In this document: piece by piece, positions 1 through 6,277 of the stretch
Position numbering within the stretch: the stretch's first letter is position 1
Layout: every line of letters starts with the position of its first letter
From: Clostridiales bacterium
GTDB taxonomy: Bacteria; Bacillota; Clostridia; Oscillospirales; Butyricicoccaceae
Direction of reading: 5' to 3'
Length of the DNA stretch: 9,982 nt
Assembly: GCA_026419635.1 (NCBI GenBank)
Contig: JANZZB010000052.1
Span: 1-9,982 of the forward strand
Notes under the pieces: model-generated
Told to the model about the DNA's origin: nothing
The model's input: only the letters and a program-made list of their open reading frames with translations
Databases searched by the model: none
Made by a program: the position numbers and the translations under genes

Positions 1-1
1 G

Positions 2-1354
2 ACCTACCGTCCTCCGGGATCATCGATTAAACCCCTTTCAGTCTATGCTCCGTCAATTGAATATGGTCTTATAACGCCTGCTTCTGTATTTGACGACGCA
101 CCAAAGGACTTTTCGGTAAATCCAAAAGGCTGGCCTAAAAACGACGACAACATTTACACTGGACGTATGACTGTTAAAAAAGCTGTCGAGGTTTCAAACA
201 ATACCGTACCAGTGGATATCATGAAAACGCTGACACCACAAAAGTCTTATGACTTCCTGACAAACAATCTCCATTTAACCTCTTTAATCGGAGCAAAAAA
301 GACATCGTCGGGAAAAATCCAGACCGATATTGCACTTGCACCGCTTGCACTTGGAGGTCTTACAAAAGGTGTTTCCGTTCTGGAAATGGCAGCCGCTTAC
401 TCTTCTTTCGTAAATCAAGGAGTATATAACGAAACCCGCACATATACGAAAGTCGTTGATTCAAACGGCACTGTAATCCTTGAAAAGAAACCAAAAACCA
501 GCATTGCAATGAAAGAAAAGACCGCTTCTTATATGCTTGACCTTCTGCAAAATGTCGTTACCGGACCAGAAGGCACCGGACGACGCGCCGCGTTAGGAAA
601 TATCGCGGTTGCCGCCAAAACGGGTACGACAACCGGAAGCAATGACCGTTGGTTTGTCGGAATGACCCCATATTATGTTGGCGCGGTATGGTTTGGATAT
701 GATACCCCGCAGGAAGTCAGAGGGGTTTCATCTAACCCATCGCTCCTACTCTGGAAAGCAGTAATGAGTAAAGTGCATCAAGGTTATCAGGCAAAACAGT
801 TTGTAGATCGTTCCGGCTTCGTGAGCACTCAAATTTGCATTGACAGCGGTCTGGTTCCATCTTCAGCATGTTACAAAGACCCTCGCGGTAACAGGGTTGC
901 GACATTCCAACTGGCACGGGAAGATGTCCCGGCAACGGAATGCAATATTCATACTTTAGTAAAAGTCGATAATCTTACGCATAAAATTGCAAGCGACTAT
1001 TGTCCGTCAGAAAACGTCAGGACCGTCGCACTGCTTAATGTCAACCGCTTATTTGCTAAACCCGGAATCGTTATATCTGATCAGCCGTATGTTTTACCAA
1101 GCTTTTTAAATACTGCCGAGAAAGGTTTTTCCGGCTATTCGGCAGTCTCCCCGTCCGGAACCTCGGGATATAATAGTATTTGTAGCGTTCATTTATCGCC
1201 CTTTAATCCCTTTCCTTCAGAAGAACCGGGAACGGGTACAGATAATCAATCGGGATCAGAAACGGGAAATAACAATGGAACGGGAACGCCAGACAATGGC
1301 AATTCCGGAAACGAGTTGCCAAGTGAACAAATCCCGGTATACAACGGAAATTAA
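2..1354 (+). CDS. Class A penicillin-binding protein (peptidoglycan transpeptidase), 3' part
   Basis: The reading frame is open from the window edge, so the N-terminal glycosyltransferase domain and the first half of the transpeptidase domain lie upstream. All three transpeptidase motifs are visible: the SxxK nucleophile motif SSIK (bases 20-31, within RPPGSSIKP), SxN as SNN (194-202), and KTGT (617-628). The stretch DRWFVGMTPYYVGAVWFGYD after KTGT is typical of class A enzymes. The enzyme should cross-link peptidoglycan stem peptides outside the membrane, as a membrane-anchored protein. After the catalytic domain comes a Cys-containing region (CIDSGLVPSSAC, ATECNIH, DYCPSE) common in clostridial homologues. 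It is followed by a low-complexity Gly/Asn/Thr/Ser tail of about 40 residues ending in VYNGN. The first ATG at 167 is internal, not the start. The gene ends at TAA 1352-1354 just before a strong terminator. The class assignment is secure; the exact paralogue is not. Confidence 0.93.
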   Translation, partial: TYRPPGSSIKPLSVYAPSIEYGLITPASVFDDAPKDFSVNPKGWPKNDDNIYTGRMTVKKAVEVSNNTVPVDIMKTLTPQKSYDFLTNNLHLTSLIGAKKTSSGKIQTDIALAPLALGGLTKGVSVLEMAAAYSSFVNQGVYNETRTYTKVVDSNGTVILEKKPKTSIAMKEKTASYMLDLLQNVVTGPEGTGRRAALGNIAVAAKTGTTTGSNDRWFVGMTPYYVGAVWFGYDTPQEVRGVSSNPSLLLWKAVMSKVHQGYQAKQFVDRSGFVSTQICIDSGLVPSSACYKDPRGNRVATFQLAREDVPATECNIHTLVKVDNLTHKIASDYCPSENVRTVALLNVNRLFAKPGIVISDQPYVLPSFLNTAEKGFSGYSAVSPSGTSGYNSICSVHLSPFNPFPSEEPGTGTDNQSGSETGNNNGTGTPDNGNSGNELPSEQIPVYNGN

Positions 1355-1355
1355 T

Positions 1356-1387
1356 AAAAACGGCTGCCAAATTTGGCAGCCGTTTTT
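1356..1387. terminator. Bidirectional intrinsic terminator (perfect 32-nt palindrome)
   Basis: Both half-sites are exact reverse complements: AAAAACGGCTGCCAAA at 1356-1371 and its complement at 1372-1387. The GC-rich core GGCTGCC/GGCAGCC is flanked by five A on one side and five T on the other, so a U-tract follows the hairpin on either strand. It begins 1 nt after the penicillin-binding protein stop and lies 20 nt past the stop of the convergent 55-aa gene, so it most likely ends both transcripts. Confidence 0.9.
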
Positions 1388-1407
1388 GTTAAGGTGCGTA
1401 ATCCCGT

Positions 1408-1575
1408 TTATTTTTGATTTGCGTCTGTATCAATTTTGGCTTCTGTAATGTTGAAAGTACCGGGATGCGCAAGGTTTGTTTCTTCGTCCGTACTATCACG
1501 TTGGATAAAGGATGCGGTTTGAAATGCACTATACTGTTTTGATTGATTCTTTATTTTTTTCTTTGAGAGGGACAT
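1408..1575 (-). CDS. Small hypothetical protein (55 aa)
   Basis: I do not recognise the family. The start is set by GAGGTG lying 7 nt upstream of the ATG at 1575-1573; an in-frame ATG at 1626 would add 17 residues but has no comparable ribosome binding site. The protein has a basic start (MSLSKKKIKNQSK), a Ser/Thr/Asp/Glu-rich middle, and ends ITEAKIDTDANQK. It has no Cys, no hydrophobic segment long enough for a membrane helix, and no signal peptide, so it is probably soluble and cytoplasmic. The gene sits alone on the minus strand between convergent and divergent neighbours. It has a promoter-like element upstream (1617-1625) and shares the terminator at 1356-1387, which together argue for a real independent transcription unit. 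A spore or other small structural protein is possible, but nothing in the sequence proves it. Confidence 0.65.
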   Translation of the reverse strand: MSLSKKKIKNQSKQYSAFQTASFIQRDSTDEETNLAHPGTFNITEAKIDTDANQK

Positions 1576-1616
1576 TTTTTTCACCTCGTACTCTATTTTT
1601 TCGCAAATCGGTAAAA

Positions 1617-1625
1617 ATAATACCA
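1617..1625 (-). promoter_or_regulatory. Candidate extended -10 promoter for the 55-aa gene
   Basis: Read on the minus strand, the sequence is TGGTATTAT, which fits an extended -10 element (TGn + TATTAT). No good -35 hexamer lies 16-18 nt upstream. A start near 1610 would give a leader of about 35 nt that carries GAGGTG. The element lies next to the -35 of the divergent promoter, so polymerase binding at the two may interfere. Confidence 0.35.
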
Positions 1626-1634
1626 TTCAAATCG

Positions 1635-1663
1635 TTGTTAGTTTTCGAACAATCTGATAAAAT
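1635..1663 (+). promoter_or_regulatory. Sigma-A-type promoter for the cyclophilin/ABC-F unit
   Basis: TTGTTA at 1635-1640 and TAAAAT at 1658-1663 are separated by exactly 17 nt (4/6 and 5/6 matches to the consensus). Transcription would begin near 1670, giving a leader of about 85 nt. The leader contains a weak GTCGGC/GCCGGC stem with an A/T-rich loop and no recognised riboswitch. Confidence 0.55.
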
Positions 1664-1755
1664 TCTATTGTATGTTTTTTGAAATTACGCCCGTCGGCTT
1701 TTGACTTTAGAATTTGAATGCCGGCAGACTGAATTATTTTTGAAAGGTGAATTTA

Positions 1756-2274
1756 ATGAAAAATCCAATTATTACAATTGAAATGGAAAATGGCGGAGTA
1801 ATCACTGCTGAATTATATCCAGAAATCGCTCCGAATACGGTAAACAATTTTATATCCCTTGTGAAAAAGGGCTTCTATGACGGTATCATTTTTCACAGGG
1901 TTATCCCAGGATTTATGATACAGGGCGGCGATCCGAATGGTACCGGAATGGGCGGCCCCGGCTATTCCATTTACGGAGAATTTACGTCAAATGGATTCCA
2001 AAACAATTTGAAACACACACGAGGCGTATTATCTATGGCTCGTTCCATGTCTCCGAATTCCGCCGGAAGCCAATTCTTTATTATGACGGAAAATGCCCCG
2101 CATCTTGACGGACAATATGCTTCATTTGGAAACGTTACGTCCGGAATAGAAACGGTCGACCAGATTGTTCGTACAAAACGCGATCGCAGCGACCGGCCTC
2201 TTGAAGACCAGCGTATTAAAAAGATGACTGTAGATACGTTTTCGGAAGATTACTCTGAACCGCAAAAAGTTTAA
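1756..2274 (+). CDS. ppiB: Cyclophilin-type peptidyl-prolyl cis-trans isomerase (172 aa)
   Basis: This single-domain cyclophilin speeds cis/trans isomerisation of X-Pro bonds and should act in the cytoplasm, since it has no signal peptide. The core motif FHRVIPGFMIQGGDPNGTG carries the active-site residues R48, F53, M54 and Q56 (human CypA R55, F60, M61, Q63). SAGSQFFIMT and LDGQYASFGNV follow. The position of CypA Trp121 is His116, a change common in bacterial forms and associated with weak cyclosporin binding. The start is ATG 1756 because AAAGGTG sits just upstream; a GTG at 1747 is in frame but overlaps that site. The gene lies 21 nt before the ABC-F gene and is probably its operon partner. 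The family is certain; ppiB is used in the generic sense. Confidence 0.93.
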   Translation: MKNPIITIEMENGGVITAELYPEIAPNTVNNFISLVKKGFYDGIIFHRVIPGFMIQGGDPNGTGMGGPGYSIYGEFTSNGFQNNLKHTRGVLSMARSMSPNSAGSQFFIMTENAPHLDGQYASFGNVTSGIETVDQIVRTKRDRSDRPLEDQRIKKMTVDTFSEDYSEPQKV

Positions 2275-2295
2275 CAAATATATCCGGAGAACAAA

Positions 2296-4176
2296 ATGTT
2301 TGACATTCAGGTTTCAAAGCTCTCAAAGTTTTTTGGTGAAAAACAAGTATTAAAAGATGTGTCATTTGAAATACGACAAGGCGAAAAGGTAGGGCTTCTT
2401 GGCGCAAATGGTGCGGGAAAGACAACACTTTTTAAGATTCTGACCTCCGAATATCTTTACGACGCTGGCGAAATATCCATTGCAAAAGGCAAAACAATCG
2501 CGGTGTTAGATCAGATTCCCGACTATCCGGCGAGTTATACGGCGGAGGATGTGATGCGCACAGCTTTTCAGGAAATCGAAGAATTAAAAGAAACTCTCCG
2601 GTCCCTTGAAAATGCAATGTCGCAAGAAACCGAAAAAAGCGAAGTAAAACGCTATGGCGAGCTTCTCTCCCGCTTTGAAGCATTAGGGGGATATAACACG
2701 TCCTTTGAGCTTGACCGGGTTGCAAATGGACTTAAAATAACAAAAGAGCTTCGGAACAGGCTTTTTAGTCAATTATCCGGCGGCGAAAAAACGCGAGTCA
2801 ATCTTGCGCAGATTTTACTCCGGCAAGCGGATATCCTTCTCATGGATGAGCCGACAAACCACTTAGATTTGCAGGCATGTGATTTTTTAGGCGAATTGCT
2901 TGAGTCCTATAAAAAGACCGTGCTCATCATATCGCATGACCGTTATTTTTTGGATCAGGTGGTTGATCGAATCATTGAAATCGAAAACGGACAAGCAAAC
3001 TTTTTTATTGGAAATTATTCTTATTATGCTGTGGAAAAAGAGCGAAGAATAAACGAAGCGATGCGTGTTTATGAAGCCCAGCAGCAGGAGAAAAAACGGC
3101 TTGAAGCCGCGGCTTCAAAGCTTCATGCGTGGGGAACGCAATCTGTTAAAATGCATCAACGCGCTTTTTCGATTGAAAAACGGATCGAGCGAATGAAAGC
3201 ATGTGAACGTCCTGTATCGTCCCGTGCAATGCATTTTTCATTTGGCGAATCGGAATACTTTGTGGAAGACTTAGTGAAAGTAAAAGGTCTTTCAAAAAAA
3301 TATGAAAACAAGTCCCTGTTTGACGACCTGAATTTCACTATAAAAAACGGGGATCGAATCGCTTTAATCGGCGGAAACGGTATGGGAAAAACGACCCTTC
3401 TTCGCCTTCTTCTCGGAGATGAAAAATGCGACAGCGGACTAATCCGTTTAGATTCAGGACTAAAACCGGCTTATCTTCCCCAGAATATCGTTTTTCAGCA
3501 TCCTTCTCGCAATCTGATTGATACCTTGATTTATGAAAAAAATCTGCCGACGCAAACGGCGCGCAACCGTCTCGGTGCCTTTGGTTTTTCCGGCGACGAC
3601 CAACTAAAGCAAGTATCTACCCTGTCAGGCGGTGAAAAAAGCCGTTTGGTGTTATGCATGCTGATGTATGATAAAATAAATATGCTTATTTTGGATGAGC
3701 CGACTAACCACCTCGATATACCTTCAAGGGAATGGATTGAAGACGCCATATCGGCATTTTCCGGAACGATTTTATTTGTATCGCATGACCGCTACTTTAT
3801 CAGCCGTTTTGCAAACCGGATTTTTGAACTGCAGAATAACCTCTTTACTGATTATAAAGGAAACTACCATTCCTACTTGCAGTCTCGAATGTTGTCTCAA
3901 ACGATAACTGATCAGCCTAAAACAATAAAACAGGAAAAACAAGTAAAAAAATCCCCTTTAAGCCGCGGAAACCGTTCTTTGCAACGTCAGGTAAACGAGA
4001 TAGAGCGGGAAATTGAAAAAATGGAGCTTCGGCTTGCAGAGATTGACCGGGAAATGGAAATCAATGCGGCAAACCATGTCTTGCTTGGCGAATTGTTTGA
4101 AGAAAAAACGTTGCTCCAGTCCAATCTGAACTCTTTTATGAATGAGTGGGAGATGCTGTCCGAACAACTACAATAA
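2296..4176 (+). CDS. ABC-F family ATPase (ribosome-associated type), 626 aa
   Basis: Two ABC cassettes are joined in one chain with no membrane segment, which defines ABC-F proteins rather than transporters. Cassette 1 has Walker A GANGAGKTT (36-44), signature LSGGE (160-164) and Walker B LLMDEPTNHLD with catalytic E185. Cassette 2 has Walker A GGNGMGKTT (359-367), signature LSGGE (443-447) and Walker B LILDEPTNHLD with E468. Between them is a charged helical linker (about 240-310, KERRINEAMRVYEAQQQEKK), the part that reaches toward the ribosomal P-site tRNA in studied members. The last 70 residues form a predicted coiled coil (QVNEIEREIEKMELRLAEID), as in Uup/YdiF-like proteins. The length matches that group. 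A GGAGA site precedes the ATG. Family knowledge suggests a role in translation or stalled-ribosome rescue; antibiotic protection is possible but unproven. Confidence 0.93.
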   Translation: MFDIQVSKLSKFFGEKQVLKDVSFEIRQGEKVGLLGANGAGKTTLFKILTSEYLYDAGEISIAKGKTIAVLDQIPDYPASYTAEDVMRTAFQEIEELKETLRSLENAMSQETEKSEVKRYGELLSRFEALGGYNTSFELDRVANGLKITKELRNRLFSQLSGGEKTRVNLAQILLRQADILLMDEPTNHLDLQACDFLGELLESYKKTVLIISHDRYFLDQVVDRIIEIENGQANFFIGNYSYYAVEKERRINEAMRVYEAQQQEKKRLEAAASKLHAWGTQSVKMHQRAFSIEKRIERMKACERPVSSRAMHFSFGESEYFVEDLVKVKGLSKKYENKSLFDDLNFTIKNGDRIALIGGNGMGKTTLLRLLLGDEKCDSGLIRLDSGLKPAYLPQNIVFQHPSRNLIDTLIYEKNLPTQTARNRLGAFGFSGDDQLKQVSTLSGGEKSRLVLCMLMYDKINMLILDEPTNHLDIPSREWIEDAISAFSGTILFVSHDRYFISRFANRIFELQNNLFTDYKGNYHSYLQSRMLSQTITDQPKTIKQEKQVKKSPLSRGNRSLQRQVNEIEREIEKMELRLAEIDREMEINAANHVLLGELFEEKTLLQSNLNSFMNEWEMLSEQLQ

Positions 4177-4184
4177 ATAATTTT

Positions 4185-4232
4185 TTAACATATCAAGTTT
4201 AATACAGCAAAATTAATACTATGTGTGATAAT
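4185..4232 (+). promoter_or_regulatory. Weak promoter candidates before the ECF S-component gene
   Basis: The 82-nt A/T-rich gap after the ABC-F gene has no terminator-like hairpin. Two candidates are visible: TTAACA (4185-4190) with CAAAAT (4208-4213) at 17-nt spacing, and an extended -10 TGTGATAAT (4224-4232) with no clear -35. Either could start a separate ECF S/prfA transcript. Both are weak matches in A/T-rich sequence and could be chance. Confidence 0.28.
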
Positions 4233-4258
4233 AAAAGCAAACTGATTGGAGTTATACT

Positions 4259-4765
4259 ATGAACCAAAACAAGTCTAAGGTTAAAAAATTGACTTTTGCT
4301 GCCGTTTTTGCAGCAATTGTTTTTGTAGCTACAAGCATTGTAAAAATCCCGATCGGCGGGCAAGAATACGCACATCCGGGAGACGCATTTGTTCTTCTTA
4401 CCGCTGTCGCTCTTCCGACTCCGTATGCAATGGCAGCCGCCGCAATAGGAGCATCACTCGCTGACATTCTAGGTGGATACGGCGTTTGGGCGCCTTTTAC
4501 TATTGTAATTAAAGCGTTGATGGCTCTCATTGTTTCTCGTTTTTGTTATTCACAAAAAATCACAAAATTAAATTTATGTTACGCAATGTTTTTATCCTCA
4601 CTCATAAATATCGTTGGCTATTATCTTTCAGGTATATTGATCTATAAAAGTGCAATAACGGGTTTGACTACAATCTTCGGCACATTTGCTCAATCTGTTT
4701 TTGCCGTTGTCATATTCCTTATTTCTTATCAATTTGTCAAAAAACTTTCTGAAAAATACGAATGA
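4259..4765 (+). CDS. ECF-type transporter S component (substrate-binding membrane protein), 168 aa
   Basis: The protein is small and very hydrophobic, with about five to six membrane segments. It begins with a short basic N-terminus (MNQNKSKVKK) and a first helix TFAAVFAAIVFVAT holding AxxxA motifs, used by S components to dock on EcfT. Then come EYAHPGDAFVLL and GASLADILGGYGVWAPFTIV, typical of the riboflavin-S-like family (Pfam ECF-ribofla_trS). It should bind a vitamin or similar small molecule and share the EcfA-EcfA'-EcfT module, which is not encoded nearby. The substrate cannot be told from sequence. TTGGAG lies 7 nt before the ATG. It ends in UGA, 15 nt before prfA, and the two are probably co-transcribed. 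No riboswitch that would reveal the substrate is seen upstream. Confidence 0.85.
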   Translation: MNQNKSKVKKLTFAAVFAAIVFVATSIVKIPIGGQEYAHPGDAFVLLTAVALPTPYAMAAAAIGASLADILGGYGVWAPFTIVIKALMALIVSRFCYSQKITKLNLCYAMFLSSLINIVGYYLSGILIYKSAITGLTTIFGTFAQSVFAVVIFLISYQFVKKLSEKYE

Positions 4766-4780
4766 GAAAGGCGGAATACC

Positions 4781-5851
4781 ATGCTCGAAAAACTGGCGCA
4801 AATCGAGGCACGATATGCCGTGCTTGAAAATACGCTTTCCGACGGAGATGTCTTTGCAGATCCGGTTGTAGCCTCAAAGCTATTAAAAGAACAAAAAGAG
4901 CTTTCAACGATCGTCGAAACCTACCGTGAATATCAAAAGGCGGATCAAGAGGAAAAAGAAGCTTCAGAAATGCTTCAAGGCAATATTGAACCCGAGTTTC
5001 GGGAGCTTGTTCGCGAGGAAATGTTCACATGCAAAGCTAAAAAAGAAGAATTGATGCAAAAATTACGCGTATTGTTACTTCCTAAAGATTTAAACGATGA
5101 AAAAAACGTCATCATCGAAATCCGCTCCGGTGTAGGCGGCGAAGAGGCTTCACTTTTTGCGGCGGCGCTTTACCGCATGTATTCCATGTATGCCGAAACC
5201 CATAATTTTAAATCGGAAGTTTTGAACATCAACGAAACCGGACTTGGCGGTATAAAAGAAATCAGTTTTATGGTTGTGGGAGCGGGCGCTTATTCACGGC
5301 TGAAATTTGAAAGCGGCACACATCGGGTTCAGCGTGTGCCGGAAACCGAATCGTCAGGAAGAATTCATACGTCAGCCGTTACCGTTGCGGTTTTACCGGA
5401 AGCGGAAGAAGTTGAAATTGATATTAACCCTGCGGATCTGCAAGTTGATACGTTTCGTTCAAGCGGAGCGGGTGGACAGCACGTTAACAAAACCGAATCG
5501 GCTATCCGTATAACGCACATCCCGTCCGGAGTAATTGTAGAATGCCAAGATGAACGAAGCCAGCATAAAAACCGCGAACGCGCAATGAAAATTCTAAGAT
5601 CTAAACTTTATGAACAAAAGCAAAGAGAACTGGAATCTGAACGCGCGGCGGACCGAAAAAGTCAGGTAGGCTCGGGTGACCGTTCTGAACGTATCAGAAC
5701 TTACAATTACCCGCAAGGCCGCGTTACCGACCATCGCATCGGTCTGACGCTTTACCGGCTTGAAGCGTTCTTAAACGGAGATTTGGATGAAATGATCAAT
5801 GCTTTGATCACAGCTGATCAAGCGGAAAAACTGCAGACGTCTCAAGAGTAG
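4781..5851 (+). CDS. prfA: Peptide chain release factor 1 (RF1), 356 aa
   Basis: RF1 recognises UAA and UAG in the ribosomal A site and triggers release of the finished protein. The GGQ catalytic motif is at 231-233 in [20 protein letters not shown]. The codon-reading motif is PxT (PET, 187-189, in [15 protein letters not shown]), which marks RF1; RF2 would have SPF there. The N-terminal domain 1 is a helical bundle (about 1-100), and [20 protein letters not shown] is also typical. Length is normal. AAAGGCGG precedes the ATG, 15 nt after the ECF gene. The gene ends with UAG followed directly by UAA (5849-5854), so RF1 reads its own stop codon. prmC, which methylates the GGQ glutamine and is often adjacent in Firmicutes, is not directly downstream and may lie elsewhere. 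Confidence 0.97.
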   Translation: MLEKLAQIEARYAVLENTLSDGDVFADPVVASKLLKEQKELSTIVETYREYQKADQEEKEASEMLQGNIEPEFRELVREEMFTCKAKKEELMQKLRVLLLPKDLNDEKNVIIEIRSGVGGEEASLFAAALYRMYSMYAETHNFKSEVLNINETGLGGIKEISFMVVGAGAYSRLKFESGTHRVQRVPETESSGRIHTSAVTVAVLPEAEEVEIDINPADLQVDTFRSSGAGGQHVNKTESAIRITHIPSGVIVECQDERSQHKNRERAMKILRSKLYEQKQRELESERAADRKSQVGSGDRSERIRTYNYPQGRVTDHRIGLTLYRLEAFLNGDLDEMINALITADQAEKLQTSQE

Positions 5852-5922
5852 TAACGATTTGCTGTGTTAATAAATCGATAGTTGATACCTAATCTGACAA
5901 GACAACTGGGTTTTATGCTTCT

Positions 5923-5966
5923 CGGATCAAAATGTGATATATTGGCATATTTGCCGATTTGATCCG
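5923..5966. repeat. Short inverted repeat (stem-loop) after prfA
   Basis: CGGATCAAA (5923-5931) pairs perfectly with TTTGATCCG (5958-5966). A nested GGCA/TGCC stem (5944-5947 with 5952-5955) has a 4-nt loop. No T-tract follows on either strand, so it is not a standard terminator. It lies 72 nt after the prfA stop and 8 nt before the foldback element. It could be a processing site, a regulator site for the downstream ZIP gene, or part of an older insertion. Confidence 0.45.
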
Positions 5967-5973
5967 GTATAGA

Positions 5974-6246
5974 TAAGGTGAGGGAAGACGAACCCGACCC
6001 GCCTCAGCCTTGATAAATTCGCGCTTTACTTTGTTGTCGTCCTAGGCATACGCGAGTATGTCGTCATCCTCCGCCGCGTAAATCGCAAATTTCTCCGCGG
6101 CTGAGGTCGTAGAGTTTTTTGCCGTTTACTGTGCTCCAGGCAAGGCAGACGACGCAGCTTTACTGTCGTAAAGCAAGGAGGATAACGCAGCCTGGGGTGC
6201 AACCGGCGAGCAAAAAACCGGATCGGGTTCGACTCCCCTCACCTTA
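5974..6246. repeat. 273-nt foldback element (MITE-like repeat or structured RNA), non-coding
   Basis: The ends TAAGGTGAGGG...CCCTCACCTTA form a 28-nt inverted repeat (5974-6001 with 6219-6246) that pairs at 25 positions. Two arms sit inside it. Arm A (6002-6106) is closed by CCTCAGCC/GGCTGAGG. Within it are a 15-nt stem with 13 pairs (6015-6029 with 6078-6092) and a CATAC-GCGA-GTATG hairpin (6047-6060) with a GNRA loop. Arm B (6114-6218) is closed by GTTTTTTGC/GCAAAAAAC, then an 8-bp stem (6134-6141 with 6190-6197), then GCTTTAC-TGTC-GTAAAGC (6157-6174). The whole would fold as a three-way junction. No ORF or ribosome binding site is present. TA flanks the AGGTG ends on both sides, which could be a TA target duplication, but it is also implied by the symmetry. 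A mobile foldback and a structured RNA are both open; I do not recognise a named family. Confidence 0.72.
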
Positions 6247-6277
6247 AGCATATGCTTGTTTGATGAGGTGTCCGCAC

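Noticed and set aside
732..935. Minus-strand open frame inside the penicillin-binding protein gene
   Set aside because: It lacks a ribosome binding site and recognisable domains and lies opposite conserved coding sequence; the same holds for the other antisense open frames over prfA, ABC-F, ZIP and Sua5-CoaE.
4763..4783. Possible ECF S component-RF1 fusion by UGA readthrough, since both genes share a frame
   Set aside because: prfA has its own ribosome binding site and a normal N-terminus at 4781, and both proteins have normal lengths; the shared frame is a one-in-three coincidence.
5855..5877. Terminator after prfA
   Set aside because: CGATTT/AAATCG is a weak 6-bp A/T-rich stem with an 11-nt loop and no T-tract.
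6131..6200. Resemblance of arm B (GGCAAGGCAGACGACGC) to signal recognition particle RNA
   Set aside because: The conserved SRP RNA domain IV loop and the GGAAGCAGC motif are missing; the similarity is a short purine-rich stretch.
6218..6246. tRNA-like 3' end (GGGTTCGACTCCCC resembles a T-arm)
   Set aside because: Only three T-stem pairs form, and no D-arm, anticodon arm or 7-bp acceptor of a tRNA fits upstream. The sequence is explained by the terminal inverted repeat of the foldback.
5974..6246. RNase P RNA or tmRNA
   Set aside because: The conserved cores of both are absent: no GAGGAAAGTCC/ACAGAA pair for RNase P, and no alanine tRNA-like ends or tag reading frame for tmRNA.
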